DNA of 64,000 nucleotides from Christensenella sp. UBA1385 (GTDB lineage: Bacteria > Bacillota > Clostridia > Christensenellales > Aristaeellaceae): positions 72,652-136,651 of the forward strand of contig DBQV01000025.1 of NCBI GenBank assembly GCA_002305755.1, written 5' to 3'. Position 1 is the stretch's first letter, and every line of letters begins with the position of its first letter. A program made the position numbers and the translations under genes. This document shows, piece by piece, positions 52,507 to 62,215 of this stretch. The notes below the pieces were generated by a model. The model was not told the origin of the DNA. It saw only the letters and a program-made list of their open reading frames with translations, and did no database searches.

Positions 52507-53795
52507 TTGACCGATTCCTCCACCGCCTCCGTGAGGCTGCGCACGTCTCCCCCGCCCGGCAGCAGCCCCAGATCATGGAACATGGACAGCTGCTCCACCC
52601 CGAAGCGGTCCACCGCGGGGTCCATCAGCGCGCGCACGGTGCTCTCCCTGCTTTGCAGCAGCGGGGGGCGGTAGCCCGCGGCGGTGATGAAATGCCGCGC
52701 CCGCCGCAGCACGATGCCCATGCGCCGCAGCTGCTCCAGGTCGACCTTTCCCTGCCGCCTGGCGGCCACGATCCTGCGCGCCCCCAGCGGGCCGATGCCC
52801 GGCACGCGCAGCAGCAGGTCCTGCGGGGCGCGGTTGACATCCACGGGGAAGCGCTCCATGTGGTTCACCGCCCAGTTGCTCTTGGGGTCCAGATAGGGGT
52901 TCAGGCTGGGCAGAGCGGGGCTCAGGATCTCCTCCGCCTCAAAGCCGTACTGGCGCATCAGAAAATCCGCCTGATACAGGCGATGCTCGCGCAAAAGCGG
53001 CGGCTTGGTATCAAGCGAGGGCAGCAGGCTGTCCGCCACCGCCGGGATATAGGCGGAGTAAAACACCCTTTTCAGGCCGTACTTCCGGTACATGGCCGCG
53101 CTCAGGCGGATGATCTGGTAATCGCTCTCCGGGCTCGCGCCGATGATCAGCTGCGTGGATTGGCCCGCCGGGGCAAAGCGCCCGGCCTCCCCCGGGCGGC
53201 AAAGGGCAAGGCTTTCCTCCTCCCGCTCGCGCGCGATCTGCCCCATCGGCAGCAGGATGGCCTCCCTTCGCTTGTTGGGGCACAGCCGCCTCAGGCTCTC
53301 CTCGCTGGGCAGCTCGATGTTCACGCTCAGCCGGTCGGCCAGCAGGCCCAGCTCGCGCACCAGCTGCGGCGAGGCGCCGGGGATGGCCTTGGCGTGGATG
53401 TAGCCCCGGAAGCCGTGCCCCTGCCGCAGCAGGCGCAGCGCGCCGATCATCAGCTCCATGGTATGGTCCGGGCTCTTGACCACGCCGCTTGAAAGAAACA
53501 GGCCCTCGATGTAGTTGCGCCTGTAAAAGCCCATGGTCAGCCCCGCCAGCTCCTCAGGCGTGAAGGCGGCCCGCGGCTTTTCAAGGCTGGAGCGATTCAC
53601 GCAGTACTTGCAGTCAAACACGCATTCGTTGCTCAGCAGCACCTTGAGCAGGCTGATGCAGCGCCCGTCCGCCGAAAAGGAGTGGCAGCAGCCCATCGGC
53701 AGCGCGAAGCCCGGCCTGTCCGCCCCGGATGAGGTGCAGGCCGCGTCATACTTGGCACCGTCCGCCAGGATGCTCAGCTTCTCCATCAGGTCCAT
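52485..53795 (-). CDS. TIGR03916-type radical SAM DNA modification/repair protein
   Basis: A 436-residue radical SAM protein. The cluster-binding CxxxCxxC is CVFDCKYC (near residues 63-70). A C-terminal helix-hairpin-helix, LLLRVPGIGPLGARRIVAARR (near residue 320), would bind DNA. The family is a predicted DNA repair enzyme, related in concept to spore photoproduct lyase. The ATG at 53795 begins the conserved MDLMEKLSILADGAKYD; a longer frame starts at 53825. A LexA-like box lies just upstream and predicts SOS control of both genes. Confidence 0.87.
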   Translation of the reverse strand: MDLMEKLSILADGAKYDAACTSSGADRPGFALPMGCCHSFSADGRCISLLKVLLSNECVFDCKYCVNRSSLEKPRAAFTPEELAGLTMGFYRRNYIEGLFLSSGVVKSPDHTMELMIGALRLLRQGHGFRGYIHAKAIPGASPQLVRELGLLADRLSVNIELPSEESLRRLCPNKRREAILLPMGQIAREREEESLALCRPGEAGRFAPAGQSTQLIIGASPESDYQIIRLSAAMYRKYGLKRVFYSAYIPAVADSLLPSLDTKPPLLREHRLYQADFLMRQYGFEAEEILSPALPSLNPYLDPKSNWAVNHMERFPVDVNRAPQDLLLRVPGIGPLGARRIVAARRQGKVDLEQLRRMGIVLRRARHFITAAGYRPPLLQSRESTVRALMDPAVDRFGVEQLSMFHDLGLLPGGGDVRSLTEAVEESVKCLAAAM

Positions 53796-53819
53796 GCCCT
53801 GTTCTCCTTTCATAAAAGG

Positions 53820-53871
53820 GAACAATTGTTCTCTTATATCGTATCATACCTCCCTTCCGCCCTTTTGTAAA
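53820..53871 (-). promoter_or_regulatory. Promoter with LexA (SOS) box for the repair pair
   Basis: Minus strand TTTACA (53871-53866), 17-bp spacer, TATGAT (53848-53843). The palindrome GAACAATTGTTC at 53820-53831 matches the Bacillota LexA core GAAC-N4-GTTC and sits about 5-16 bp after the predicted start near 53836, where LexA would block transcription. Confidence 0.75.
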
Positions 53872-53910
53872 GGGCCTTGCAGCGCGAATCCTGCTGATTG
53901 AAGGCTCATA

Positions 53911-54009
53911 CTGAATAAAAACCTTGGCGCACAGGCAGACGAAGGTTTTTCCGCTTTTGCAAGGCCGGGCGAAGGAGGCGCAGCGGCGCTGCGCCGACTG
54001 AACGGGACA
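53911..54009. repeat. Dispersed repeat, copy B (first copy at 14443)
   Basis: About 99 bp matching copy A at 14443-14540 in ordered blocks (GCGCACAG, AGACGAAGG, CGCTTTTG, GCGAAGGAGG, GCGCCGACTGA). A GGCGCAGCGGCGCTGCGCC palindrome lies in the middle (about 53977-53995). It immediately precedes the 23-bp repeat array. Confidence 0.78.
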
Positions 54010-54063
54010 GCGCAATAGCGGAAAAGAACGGGCCGATCAAAGCGCTAAGGTTTGAGTTCAGTA

Positions 54064-54178
54064 TAAATCCGTCGGGTCGAAAGTTGAAAATCCGTAGGGT
54101 TGAAAATCGAAAATATGTCGGGTTGAAAACTGCAAATCTGTCGGGTTGAAATTGCCAAATCTGTCGGGTCGCGGTATA
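54064..54178 (+). repeat. 23-bp tandem array, upstream copy (five units)
   Basis: Five head-to-tail 23-bp units at 54064, 54087, 54110, 54133 and 54156, with consensus AAATCTGTCGGGTTGAAA and about five variable bases. There are no spacers. The same consensus forms a second array after the ATPase gene at 55599-55690. The last unit ends about 20 bp before the start codon. Confidence 0.9.
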
Positions 54179-54198
54179 CTGGACGCGAGGTGAAGGCG

Positions 54199-55478
54199 AT
54201 GAAACAGCAGGACTACCGCCCAAGGATCATTGACGCCCAGATCGACCGATACCTGTCTGTCTTCGGAGCCGTCAGCATCGAAGGCCCTAAATGGTGCGGC
54301 AAGACCTGGGCCTCCTCCCACCACAGCAAAAGCAGCATCTTTCTTGGCGACCCGGCGGGCAATTTTCAAAACAAGAATCTGGCCCTTCTCTCGCCCGATC
54401 TGGTGTTGAGCGGCGAACAGCCGCGTCTGATCGACGAATGGCAGGAGGTTCCCCCGCTGTGGGACGCCGTGCGTCACAGGGTAGACCAATCCTCCGGAAA
54501 GGGTCAGTTCATCCTCACGGGCTCGGCCACGCCCAACCATAAGGGCGTGCTGCACAGCGGCGCGGGCCGCATTGCCCGGCTGCGAATGCGCCCCATGTCG
54601 CTGTGGGAATCGGGCGATTCCTCGGGCGAGGTGTCCCTGGAGGCCCTGTGCCGGCATCAGGAGCTGCCGGCTCTGATGACGGGCGAGGTGGCTCTCGACC
54701 GCCTGACGGGCTCATTGTGCGCGGCGGCTGGCCGGCTGCCATCGGCCTGTCCGCTTCCGAAGGGAGGCTGATGGCAGAGCAATACCTGAGGGCCGTCATC
54801 GAAGACGATGTTTACCGTATGGACGGCGTCAGGCGGGATACGGGCAAGATGCTGCTTCTTCTTCGCTCGCTGGCCCGCAACGAAAGCACCACCGCCACCA
54901 ACCGAAAGCTGAAAAACGATATCAAGGCCATCGATGATGAGGATTTGGACGGCGAGACGGTGGCCGTCTACCTGGACATCTTCGCGCGGCTGTACCTGAC
55001 GGATAACCAGCCGCCCTTTTCCTCGTCCATCCGTTCCTCTGTCCGCGTCAAGCAGGCCGAGAAACGCCACTTTGCCGACCCTTCGCTCGCCTGCGCGCTG
55101 CTGAGGGCCTCGCCCGAGCAGCTGATCGGCGATCTGAAAACGCTGGGCTTTCTCTTTGAGGCCATGGTGGAAAGGGACCTGCGCATCTACGCGGAATCCT
55201 TCGGCGCTTCCCTCTACCACTATCAGGACTACGCCGGCCGTGAAGCGGACGCCATCATCGCCCTGGAAGACGGGCGCTGGTGCGCCTTTGAGATCAAGCT
55301 GGGCGCGAATCAGATCGACGCTGCTGCGGAAAGCCTGCTGGCGCTGAAAGACGCGATCGCGGCGGAAAAAAACGCAAAGCTTCCCTCCCTCCTGTGCGTC
55401 GTCTGCGGTCTGAGCAGCGCGGCCTATCAAAGGCCGGACGGCGTCTATGTGCTTCCCGTCACGGCGCTGAAACCCTGA
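54199..55478 (+). pseudogene. AAA_14/DUF4143 ATPase, disrupted by a frameshift
   Basis: Two frames together encode one ~427-residue ATP-binding protein of the AAA plus DUF4143 family. Frame one gives Walker A GPKWCGKT (near residues 29-36), the LIDEWQEVP Walker B-like segment and ILTGSATPNH. The second frame takes over at LIVRGGWPAAIG and runs through DDVYRMDG to the C-terminal nuclease-like domain (GREADAIIALEDGRWCAFEIKLG). The break lies at about 54703-54710 and corresponds to one missing base. No slippery heptamer is present, so a mutation or assembly error is more likely than programmed frameshifting. Family function is unknown. Confidence 0.82.
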
Positions 55479-55598
55479 GGGGGCATGAGAAGCTCACCGC
55501 CAGGCAATAACAGGCCGCCGGAATCCTTTTGAGGCAAAAGATCATTTGCGAAAGGATATCCTGCGGCTGAGTTTTGTGCTGATCGGACAAGCATCCCA

Positions 55599-55690
55599 TA
55601 AATCCGTAGGGTTGAAAACCGAAAATCTTTCAGGTTGAAAACCGAAAATCTGTCGGGTTGAAATTGCTAAATCCGTCGGACCGGCGAGCA
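55599..55690 (+). repeat. 23-bp tandem array, downstream copy (four units)
   Basis: Four units at 55599, 55622, 55645 and 55668 share the consensus of the upstream array in the same orientation. It starts 120 bp after the ATPase stop. The final unit diverges in its second half. Confidence 0.9.
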
Positions 55691-55691
55691 G

Positions 55692-55725
55692 AAAAAATCC
55701 CCTCCCGTTTGGCGCGGAAGGGGAT
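55692..55725 (-). terminator. Rho-independent terminator of the foldase gene
   Basis: Minus strand ATCCCCTTCC and GGGAGGGGAT form an imperfect stem around GCGCCAAAC, followed by TTTTTT in total, 22 bp after the foldase stop. Confidence 0.87.
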
Positions 55726-55747
55726 GTCGGCGGGCCGGGGCTGAGGA

Positions 55748-57109
55748 TCAGTTGCTCAGCCTGTCGAGGTATTCCTTGATGTCGGCCTTTTCGGTCCAGC
55801 CTGTGATGGCGGCTTCCCAGGCCTCGGTCTGCTTGCTTTCCAGCAGCTCGTCGTGCACGGCCTGCTTCACGCTGTCATAGTTCACGGGGCCGGGGGTGAT
55901 GTCGGCGGCGTACTGCACGATGTAGTAGCCGTAGATGCCCTGGGAGGGCTCGGCCACGTCGCCCGGGGCGGCCAGGGCCATGGCGGGCTTCACAAAGGCC
56001 TCGTCAAAGCTGGCAAAGCCCTCGCGGATGGCGTAGCCCTGGCTGGGCATCCCCTCGTCCTCGTTGAACTCGGCGACCAGGGCGTCAAAATCCTCCCCGG
56101 CGGAGGCGCGGTTGTACACCTCCTGGGCCTTGGGCAGTATGTTCTCATAGCCCTTGTTGCGGGCGGCCAGCAGCTCCTGCGCCAGCTTGTCGGCCTTTTC
56201 CTGGGCGGCGGTCACGGCCGCGGCCAGCTCGGGGGCCTTATCCTCCAGCGCCTTCTTCTCATCCTCGCCCAGGCCCTCGGCCGCCAGCGCGCTGTCATTG
56301 GCGCTTACGGCGTCCTTTGCGGTCTCAAGCTCGGTGTCGGCGGTGGTCTTCTCGCCCTGGATGCGGTCGATCTCCGTCTGGTCCTCCGTGGTGAATTTGA
56401 TCAGCACCTGCTTGACATAGCGGTAGCCCTCGGGCGCGTAGTAGGGCGATTTGCCGCCGTTGACGTCCGTGCCGTAGCTATCGGGGTTCTCCTCATAGGA
56501 GGTCCTGTCGGCCTCCACCTTGCCGTCATAAGCGGCCCTGGTCTCATCCTCGCTCACGGCGACATCCTTCACGGTGTCGGCGCGCAGCTTGTCCTCGACC
56601 ATCTGCTCGCTCAGCGAGGCCTCGATGCTCTCCCTGGTGTTGCCGGTCTGCTCGGCCAGGGTGGCCAGCTCCTTGTCCAGCGCCTCGCCCTCCAGCTCGG
56701 TGTCCGCCAGATAGTAGCTCTTCAGCTGATCCAGCACATCCTGATAGCTGCTGTCCGTATCCTCGGCCAGCTTGGCCTTGTCCTCGTCCGTCAGCTGATC
56801 GAGCCCCAGCGCCGCCGCCTGCTGGCGGATCAGCTCCTGCCGGACCACCTGATCCCTGGCGCTGGACTGCAGCTCGTCATAGTCGATCGCCGCGGCTTGC
56901 AGGCCGTACATCTGGTACATCTGCTGCAGCTGCAGCTCCTGGTTGAGCAGCGTGTTGTAGACGGCGTTGAAGGACTGCTTGTCCACCTGCTGACCGTTGA
57001 TCTCCAGTATCACCTGCCTGGCATCCACCTCCGGGTCCTTCACCACCAGGGAACAGCCGCTCAGCAGCAGCGATAGCGCCAGTACAAACAGGAGCAGGGT
57101 CTTCTTCAT
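55748..57109 (-). CDS. PrsA/SurA-like peptidyl-prolyl isomerase lipoprotein
   Basis: A 453-residue extracytoplasmic foldase. Residues 1-19 are a lipoprotein signal peptide with a canonical lipobox LLSGC. A SurA-like N-terminal region (residues 30-200) carries EINGQQVDKQSFN and VVRQELIRQQAAALG. It is followed by a ~90-residue Glu/Ala-rich coiled coil inserted into the parvulin domain (VKQVLIKFTTEDQTE before it; FDALVAEFNEDEGM, then GYAIREGFASFDEAFVKPAMAL after it). The insertion is unusual. It should help exported proteins fold at the membrane surface. The ATG at 57109 has GGAG 11-12 bp upstream. Confidence 0.85.
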   Translation of the reverse strand: MKKTLLLFVLALSLLLSGCSLVVKDPEVDARQVILEINGQQVDKQSFNAVYNTLLNQELQLQQMYQMYGLQAAAIDYDELQSSARDQVVRQELIRQQAAALGLDQLTDEDKAKLAEDTDSSYQDVLDQLKSYYLADTELEGEALDKELATLAEQTGNTRESIEASLSEQMVEDKLRADTVKDVAVSEDETRAAYDGKVEADRTSYEENPDSYGTDVNGGKSPYYAPEGYRYVKQVLIKFTTEDQTEIDRIQGEKTTADTELETAKDAVSANDSALAAEGLGEDEKKALEDKAPELAAAVTAAQEKADKLAQELLAARNKGYENILPKAQEVYNRASAGEDFDALVAEFNEDEGMPSQGYAIREGFASFDEAFVKPAMALAAPGDVAEPSQGIYGYYIVQYAADITPGPVNYDSVKQAVHDELLESKQTEAWEAAITGWTEKADIKEYLDRLSN

Positions 57110-57322
57110 CGAATCGATCTCCATTCACTTACAGTATCGGGCCGCGGGCCCGCGAATTCATGCTGTTTATTATAGCCATATCTTTGCCTCAGGGCAAGGA
57201 CGGCCGAAAGGCGAATGTAAAATCATTGTGTCCTCAGCGTGAATGATGCAGGGATGCGTTCACCGCCCGCCTGTGGTATAATCCGCCCGGCGCGCCGCGC
57301 CAATGAAATCAAGGAGTACGCC

Positions 57323-58603
57323 ATGCCGACCACCACTCTGGCCATCATCCTCTTTGTCGCCACCTACATCGGCCTTCTGGCCCTGCCCGATCTGCGGGCC
57401 TACGTGGCCCTGGGCTCCGCCGCGCTGTTCGTGGCCCTGGGCATCCTGCCCCTTGCGGAGCTGCTGCCCGCCGTGGATTGGAACGTGATCCTGATGATCG
57501 CGGGCACCATGGGCACCGTTTCGCTGTTCATCCAGTCGCGTATGCCGGCGCGCCTGGCCGATCTGATCATCGCGCGGGTGCCCGATGTGAAGTGGGCCAT
57601 CATCAGCCTGTCGGTGTTCGCCGGGCTGATCTCCGCCTTTGTGGACAATGTGGCCACCGTGCTGATGGTGGCCCCGGTGGCGCTGGGCATCGCCAAAAAG
57701 CTCGGCATCTCGCCCGTCACCAGCATCATCGCCATCGCCATCGCCTCCAACCTGGAGGGAGCGGCCACGCTGGTGGGCGACACCACCTCCATCCTGCTGG
57801 GCGGCTACACAGGCATGAACTTCCTTGACTTTTTCTTCATGGAGGGCCGCGTGGGCCTGTTCTTCACCGTGCAGCTGGCCGTGCTGGCCGCCACGCTGGT
57901 GCTGCTCATGATGCTGCGCGGCGAGAGCCAGCCCATCAGCGCCAGCCCGGCGGAAGAAGTAAAGGATTATTTTCCCACCTGGCTGCTGCTGCTCACCGTG
58001 GCGCTGCTGGTCGTGGCCTCCCTGCTGCCCATCCCGGACGGCTTCCCCATCAACGGCGTCATCTGCGCGGGCACCTACCTGCTGGGCCTTGGCCGCTGCC
58101 TGCTGAAGCGGGACACGAAGCAGGCGCTGAGCTCGCTGAGGGAGATCGATCTGTTCACCCTGCTTCTGCTGGCCAGCCTGTTCTGCGTGATCGCGGGCGT
58201 GCGCCGCGCCGGCGTGATCGACCTGGTGGCGCAGCTCTTCCTCACCGTCAGCGGCGGCAATCTCTTCCTGATGTACACGCTGATCGTGTGGTTTTCCGTG
58301 CTGCTGTCGGCCTTCATCGACAACATCCCCTATGTGGCCACCATGCTGCCCGTGGTGACGGCGCTCAACGCCTCGCTGGGCATGGAGGGCAGCTACCTGC
58401 TCTATTTCGGCCTGCTGGCGGGCGCCACGCTGGGCGGCAACCTGACGCCCATCGGCGCCTCGGCCAACATCGCGGCGCTGGGCATCCTGCGCCGGGAGGG
58501 GCATCAGGTGAAGGCCGGCACCTTCATGCGCCTGAGCATCCCCTACACGCTGGCCGCCGTGACCTGCGGCTACCTGCTGATCTGGCTGATCTGGAAGCCC
58601 TGA
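57323..58603 (+). CDS. ArsB/NhaD-like (SLC13-type) ion transporter
   Basis: A 426-residue integral membrane protein with about 11-12 helices of the ion transporter superfamily that includes ArsB, NhaD and CitM. Two inverted repeats each carry a re-entrant motif: SAFVDNVATVLMVAPVA near residue 98 and SAFIDNIPYVATMLPVV near residue 330. The second half also has LGGNLTPIGASANIAALG. These features are typical of the CitM/ArsB-like branch. The ATG at 57323 has AAGGAG 6 bp upstream. Substrate (Na+/H+, arsenite, citrate or sulfate) cannot be decided; no arsR or arsenate reductase is nearby. Confidence 0.85.
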   Translation: MPTTTLAIILFVATYIGLLALPDLRAYVALGSAALFVALGILPLAELLPAVDWNVILMIAGTMGTVSLFIQSRMPARLADLIIARVPDVKWAIISLSVFAGLISAFVDNVATVLMVAPVALGIAKKLGISPVTSIIAIAIASNLEGAATLVGDTTSILLGGYTGMNFLDFFFMEGRVGLFFTVQLAVLAATLVLLMMLRGESQPISASPAEEVKDYFPTWLLLLTVALLVVASLLPIPDGFPINGVICAGTYLLGLGRCLLKRDTKQALSSLREIDLFTLLLLASLFCVIAGVRRAGVIDLVAQLFLTVSGGNLFLMYTLIVWFSVLLSAFIDNIPYVATMLPVVTALNASLGMEGSYLLYFGLLAGATLGGNLTPIGASANIAALGILRREGHQVKAGTFMRLSIPYTLAAVTCGYLLIWLIWKP

Positions 58604-58664
58604 GGCAGGAGAAGGGGCGCAAAACCCGCCCGGCCCTTAAAAAAAAAGGCTCCCTATGCTCAAG

Positions 58665-58705
58665 GATCCCCGCCGCGCGGCCCGCGCCCGGCGGGATTCT
58701 TTTTT
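58665..58705 (+). terminator. Terminator of the ion transporter gene
   Basis: GATCCCCGCCG pairs with CGGCGGGATTC around a GC-rich loop (one bulged base), followed by six T residues. It separates the transporter from nadE. Confidence 0.82.
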
Positions 58706-58739
58706 CCCGGCCCGCGCAGCGCGCCCTGCCCTCTCTCCC

Positions 58740-58768
58740 TTGTCAGGGCGGGCCGCTTGCGCTATATT
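58740..58768 (+). promoter_or_regulatory. Promoter of nadE-pncB
   Basis: TTGTCA (58740-58745), 17-bp spacer, TATATT (58763-58768). The start would be near 58775, about 19 bp before the nadE ATG. No NrtR/NiaR box was recognised. Confidence 0.77.
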
Positions 58769-58793
58769 GTGCGTAATGACGGGAGGGATGGAT

Positions 58794-60593
58794 ATGTCCC
58801 CGATGATGAGCATCATGGCGGCTGCCCCCGCGACGGGCGCGCCGGGAGATATCAGGGCCAATGAACGGGAAATTGCCCGCCTGATCGCGCGGGCGAGGGA
58901 GCGCGGGGCGCGCCTGCTGGCGCTGCCCGAGCTGTGCCTGAGCGCATCCGGCTGCGGCAGCCTGTTTGAACAGGATTTTTTCAACGAGGAGGCGGAGCGG
59001 GCCGCGCTGCGCCTTTCGGAAAGCTGCCGGGGGCTCTGCTGCCTGATCGGCCTGCCGCTGCGGGATGGAGCCGGGCGCTTCAGCGCCATGCTGGCGGTGG
59101 AGGACGGGAGGCTTCTGGGCCTCTGGCTGCGCGGCCTGCCTCTGCCGCACCGGCCCGGCTGCCCGCGGACGGAGAGGGACAGCCTGGTCTTTGGCGGAGA
59201 GGCGCTGCCCGTGCTCAACGGGCGGCTGCTGCGCCTGTCGGGCGGCGAAAGCCTGGCCCTGTCCTTCTCGGGCGAAGACAGGGCGGAGGAAGAGGCCGCG
59301 GCCTGCTGCCTGGCGGGCGCGGATATCTGCGTCTTTCCCGCGGCGCGGCCAGCACTGGCGGGCGGCGCGCAGGCCCGGCGGATCGCCGCCCTGAGGGCCT
59401 CGGCGCGGGGCTGCGTCTGCGTGATGCTGAGCGCGGGGGCCAACGAATCCTCCACCGACTGCTGCTTTGACGGGCAGGCGCTGATCGCGCGGGATGGCCT
59501 GCTGGCCGAGGCCGCGCCCTTTGCCTTCGGCGAGGCGCTGAGCGGCGAGGCCCGGCCCTGGGAGGGGCCGATGCAGCTGCCGCCGCCGGAGCCCGCCGCG
59601 CCCTACGCCCCGCCGCCGGGGCCGCAGCGCAGCCAGTGGCGGCGCGAGGCGGTCGAAATTGCCGCGCAGGCGCTGCGCCTGCGCATGAGGCGCATCGGCA
59701 CGAATAAGCTGCTGCTGGGCCTCTCCGGCGGGCTGGATTCGGCCATGGCGCTCCTGATCTGCTGCCGCGCCTGCGAATTGGCGGGGCTGGACCCCGGGGA
59801 GGCGGTGCTGCCCTACGCGCTGCCGGGCCCGGGCTCGGGCAGCCGCACGCAGGCCAATTCGCGCGACCTGGCCGCGGCCCTCGGCCTCACGCTGCGGCGC
59901 GTAAGCATCTCGCGCAGCGTGGCGCTGCACCTTGAGGAGATCGGCCACGCGGGGCAGCGCGACACCGCCTTTGAAAACGCCCAGGCCCGCGAGCGCACGC
60001 AGATCCTGATGGATCTGGCCAACCTCTGCGGCGGCCTGATGGTGGGCACGGGCGACCTGAGCGAGCTGGCCCTGGGCTTCACCACCTTCGGCGGCGACCA
60101 CCTGAGCATGTACTGCGTGAACGGCGGGCTGTACAAGAGCGCCATCCGCCTGATCCTGTCGGGGATGGCGGACGAAGACGGCAGGCCGGCGCTTTCGGCC
60201 GCGCTGCGCGCCATCCTCGACACCCCCGTCAGCCCCGAGCTGCTGCCGGGCGAGGGCGGCAGCATCGCGCAGAGGACGGAAGACATCGTGGGCCCCTACG
60301 AGCTGAACGACTTCTTCCTGCACCATCTGCTGTCGGGCGAGGGCTCGCCCCGCGCGCTGGTCGCTCTGGCGGAAGGGGCCTTCGGGGGCAGGTACGGCAG
60401 GGGAGAGCTGATCGACCGGCTGGCCGCGCTGCTGCGGCGCTTCTTCGCCGCGCAGTTCAAGCGCAGCTGCATGCCGGACGGGCCGCAGATACTGCCCGTC
60501 TCGCTGTCGCCGCGCGGCGGCTTTCTGATGCCGTCGGACGCCTCGGCCGCGCTGTGGCTGCGCGAAACGGACAGGATGAAGGAGGGGGACTGA
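58794..60593 (+). CDS. nadE: NAD+ synthetase with a degenerate glutaminase domain
   Basis: A 599-residue two-domain NadE. The synthetase half is intact: P-loop SGGLDS (311-316), ENAQARERTQILMDL, TGDLSELALGFTTFGGDH and KRSCMPDGPQILPVSLSPRG. The N-terminal nitrilase-like half, which normally cleaves glutamine, keeps the glutamate (E46 in LPELCLS) but the aligned lysine is R113 (WLRGLPLP) and the catalytic cysteine of the usual EICED motif is G160 (SFSGEDR). It probably uses free ammonia. The ATG at 58794 has GGGAGGG 6 bp upstream; earlier ATGs overlap that site. It lies 2 bp before pncB. Confidence 0.9.
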   Translation: MSPMMSIMAAAPATGAPGDIRANEREIARLIARARERGARLLALPELCLSASGCGSLFEQDFFNEEAERAALRLSESCRGLCCLIGLPLRDGAGRFSAMLAVEDGRLLGLWLRGLPLPHRPGCPRTERDSLVFGGEALPVLNGRLLRLSGGESLALSFSGEDRAEEEAAACCLAGADICVFPAARPALAGGAQARRIAALRASARGCVCVMLSAGANESSTDCCFDGQALIARDGLLAEAAPFAFGEALSGEARPWEGPMQLPPPEPAAPYAPPPGPQRSQWRREAVEIAAQALRLRMRRIGTNKLLLGLSGGLDSAMALLICCRACELAGLDPGEAVLPYALPGPGSGSRTQANSRDLAAALGLTLRRVSISRSVALHLEEIGHAGQRDTAFENAQARERTQILMDLANLCGGLMVGTGDLSELALGFTTFGGDHLSMYCVNGGLYKSAIRLILSGMADEDGRPALSAALRAILDTPVSPELLPGEGGSIAQRTEDIVGPYELNDFFLHHLLSGEGSPRALVALAEGAFGGRYGRGELIDRLAALLRRFFAAQFKRSCMPDGPQILPVSLSPRGGFLMPSDASAALWLRETDRMKEGD

Positions 60594-60595
60594 AT

Positions 60596-62023
<1,428 letters not shown>

Positions 62024-62083
62024 CCGAAAAGGCCCGGTCACAGGAAACAATCAAGCGGCAACAAGGAAAGGACCCCGCAGCCC

Positions 62084-62119
62084 AAAGCTCCCGCCTGCCC
62101 GGCGGGAGCTTTGCTTTTT
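62084..62119 (+). terminator. Rho-independent terminator of nadE-pncB
   Basis: AAAGCTCCCGCC-TGCCC-GGCGGGAGCTTT is a perfect 12-bp stem followed by GCTTTTT, 60 bp after pncB. Confidence 0.93.
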
Positions 62120-62143
62120 GTATTCAATTAAAGTTCTTTGAGG

Positions 62144-62173
62144 TTCGGAACTTTCTTTCAAGAAAGTTCCGAA
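62144..62173. terminator. Palindromic hairpin before the convergent gene
   Basis: TTCGGAACTTTCTT-TC-AAGAAAGTTCCGAA is a perfect 14-bp palindrome 43 bp beyond the stop of the convergent L,D-transpeptidase-CapA gene. It probably ends that transcript. Confidence 0.72.
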
Positions 62174-62215
62174 AAATCCCCGTTCCCGTCCGTATCTCCT
62201 TCGTCCTCCGCCCGT

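Larger units (their letters stand above)
53872..54198. other. Gene-free region made of repeats
   Basis: About 330 bp upstream of the DUF4143 ATPase gene without a gene. It is mostly occupied by a dispersed repeat copy (53911-54009) and by a five-unit 23-bp array (54064-54178). Between them, 54010-54063, nothing is recognisable. Confidence 0.6.

Noticed and set aside
54700..54712. Programmed -1 frameshift in the DUF4143 ATPase
   Set aside because: No slippery heptamer or convincing downstream stimulatory structure was seen; mutation or sequencing error is simpler.
54064..55690. CRISPR array
   Set aside because: The 23-bp units are contiguous with no spacers, vary in sequence and no cas genes are present.
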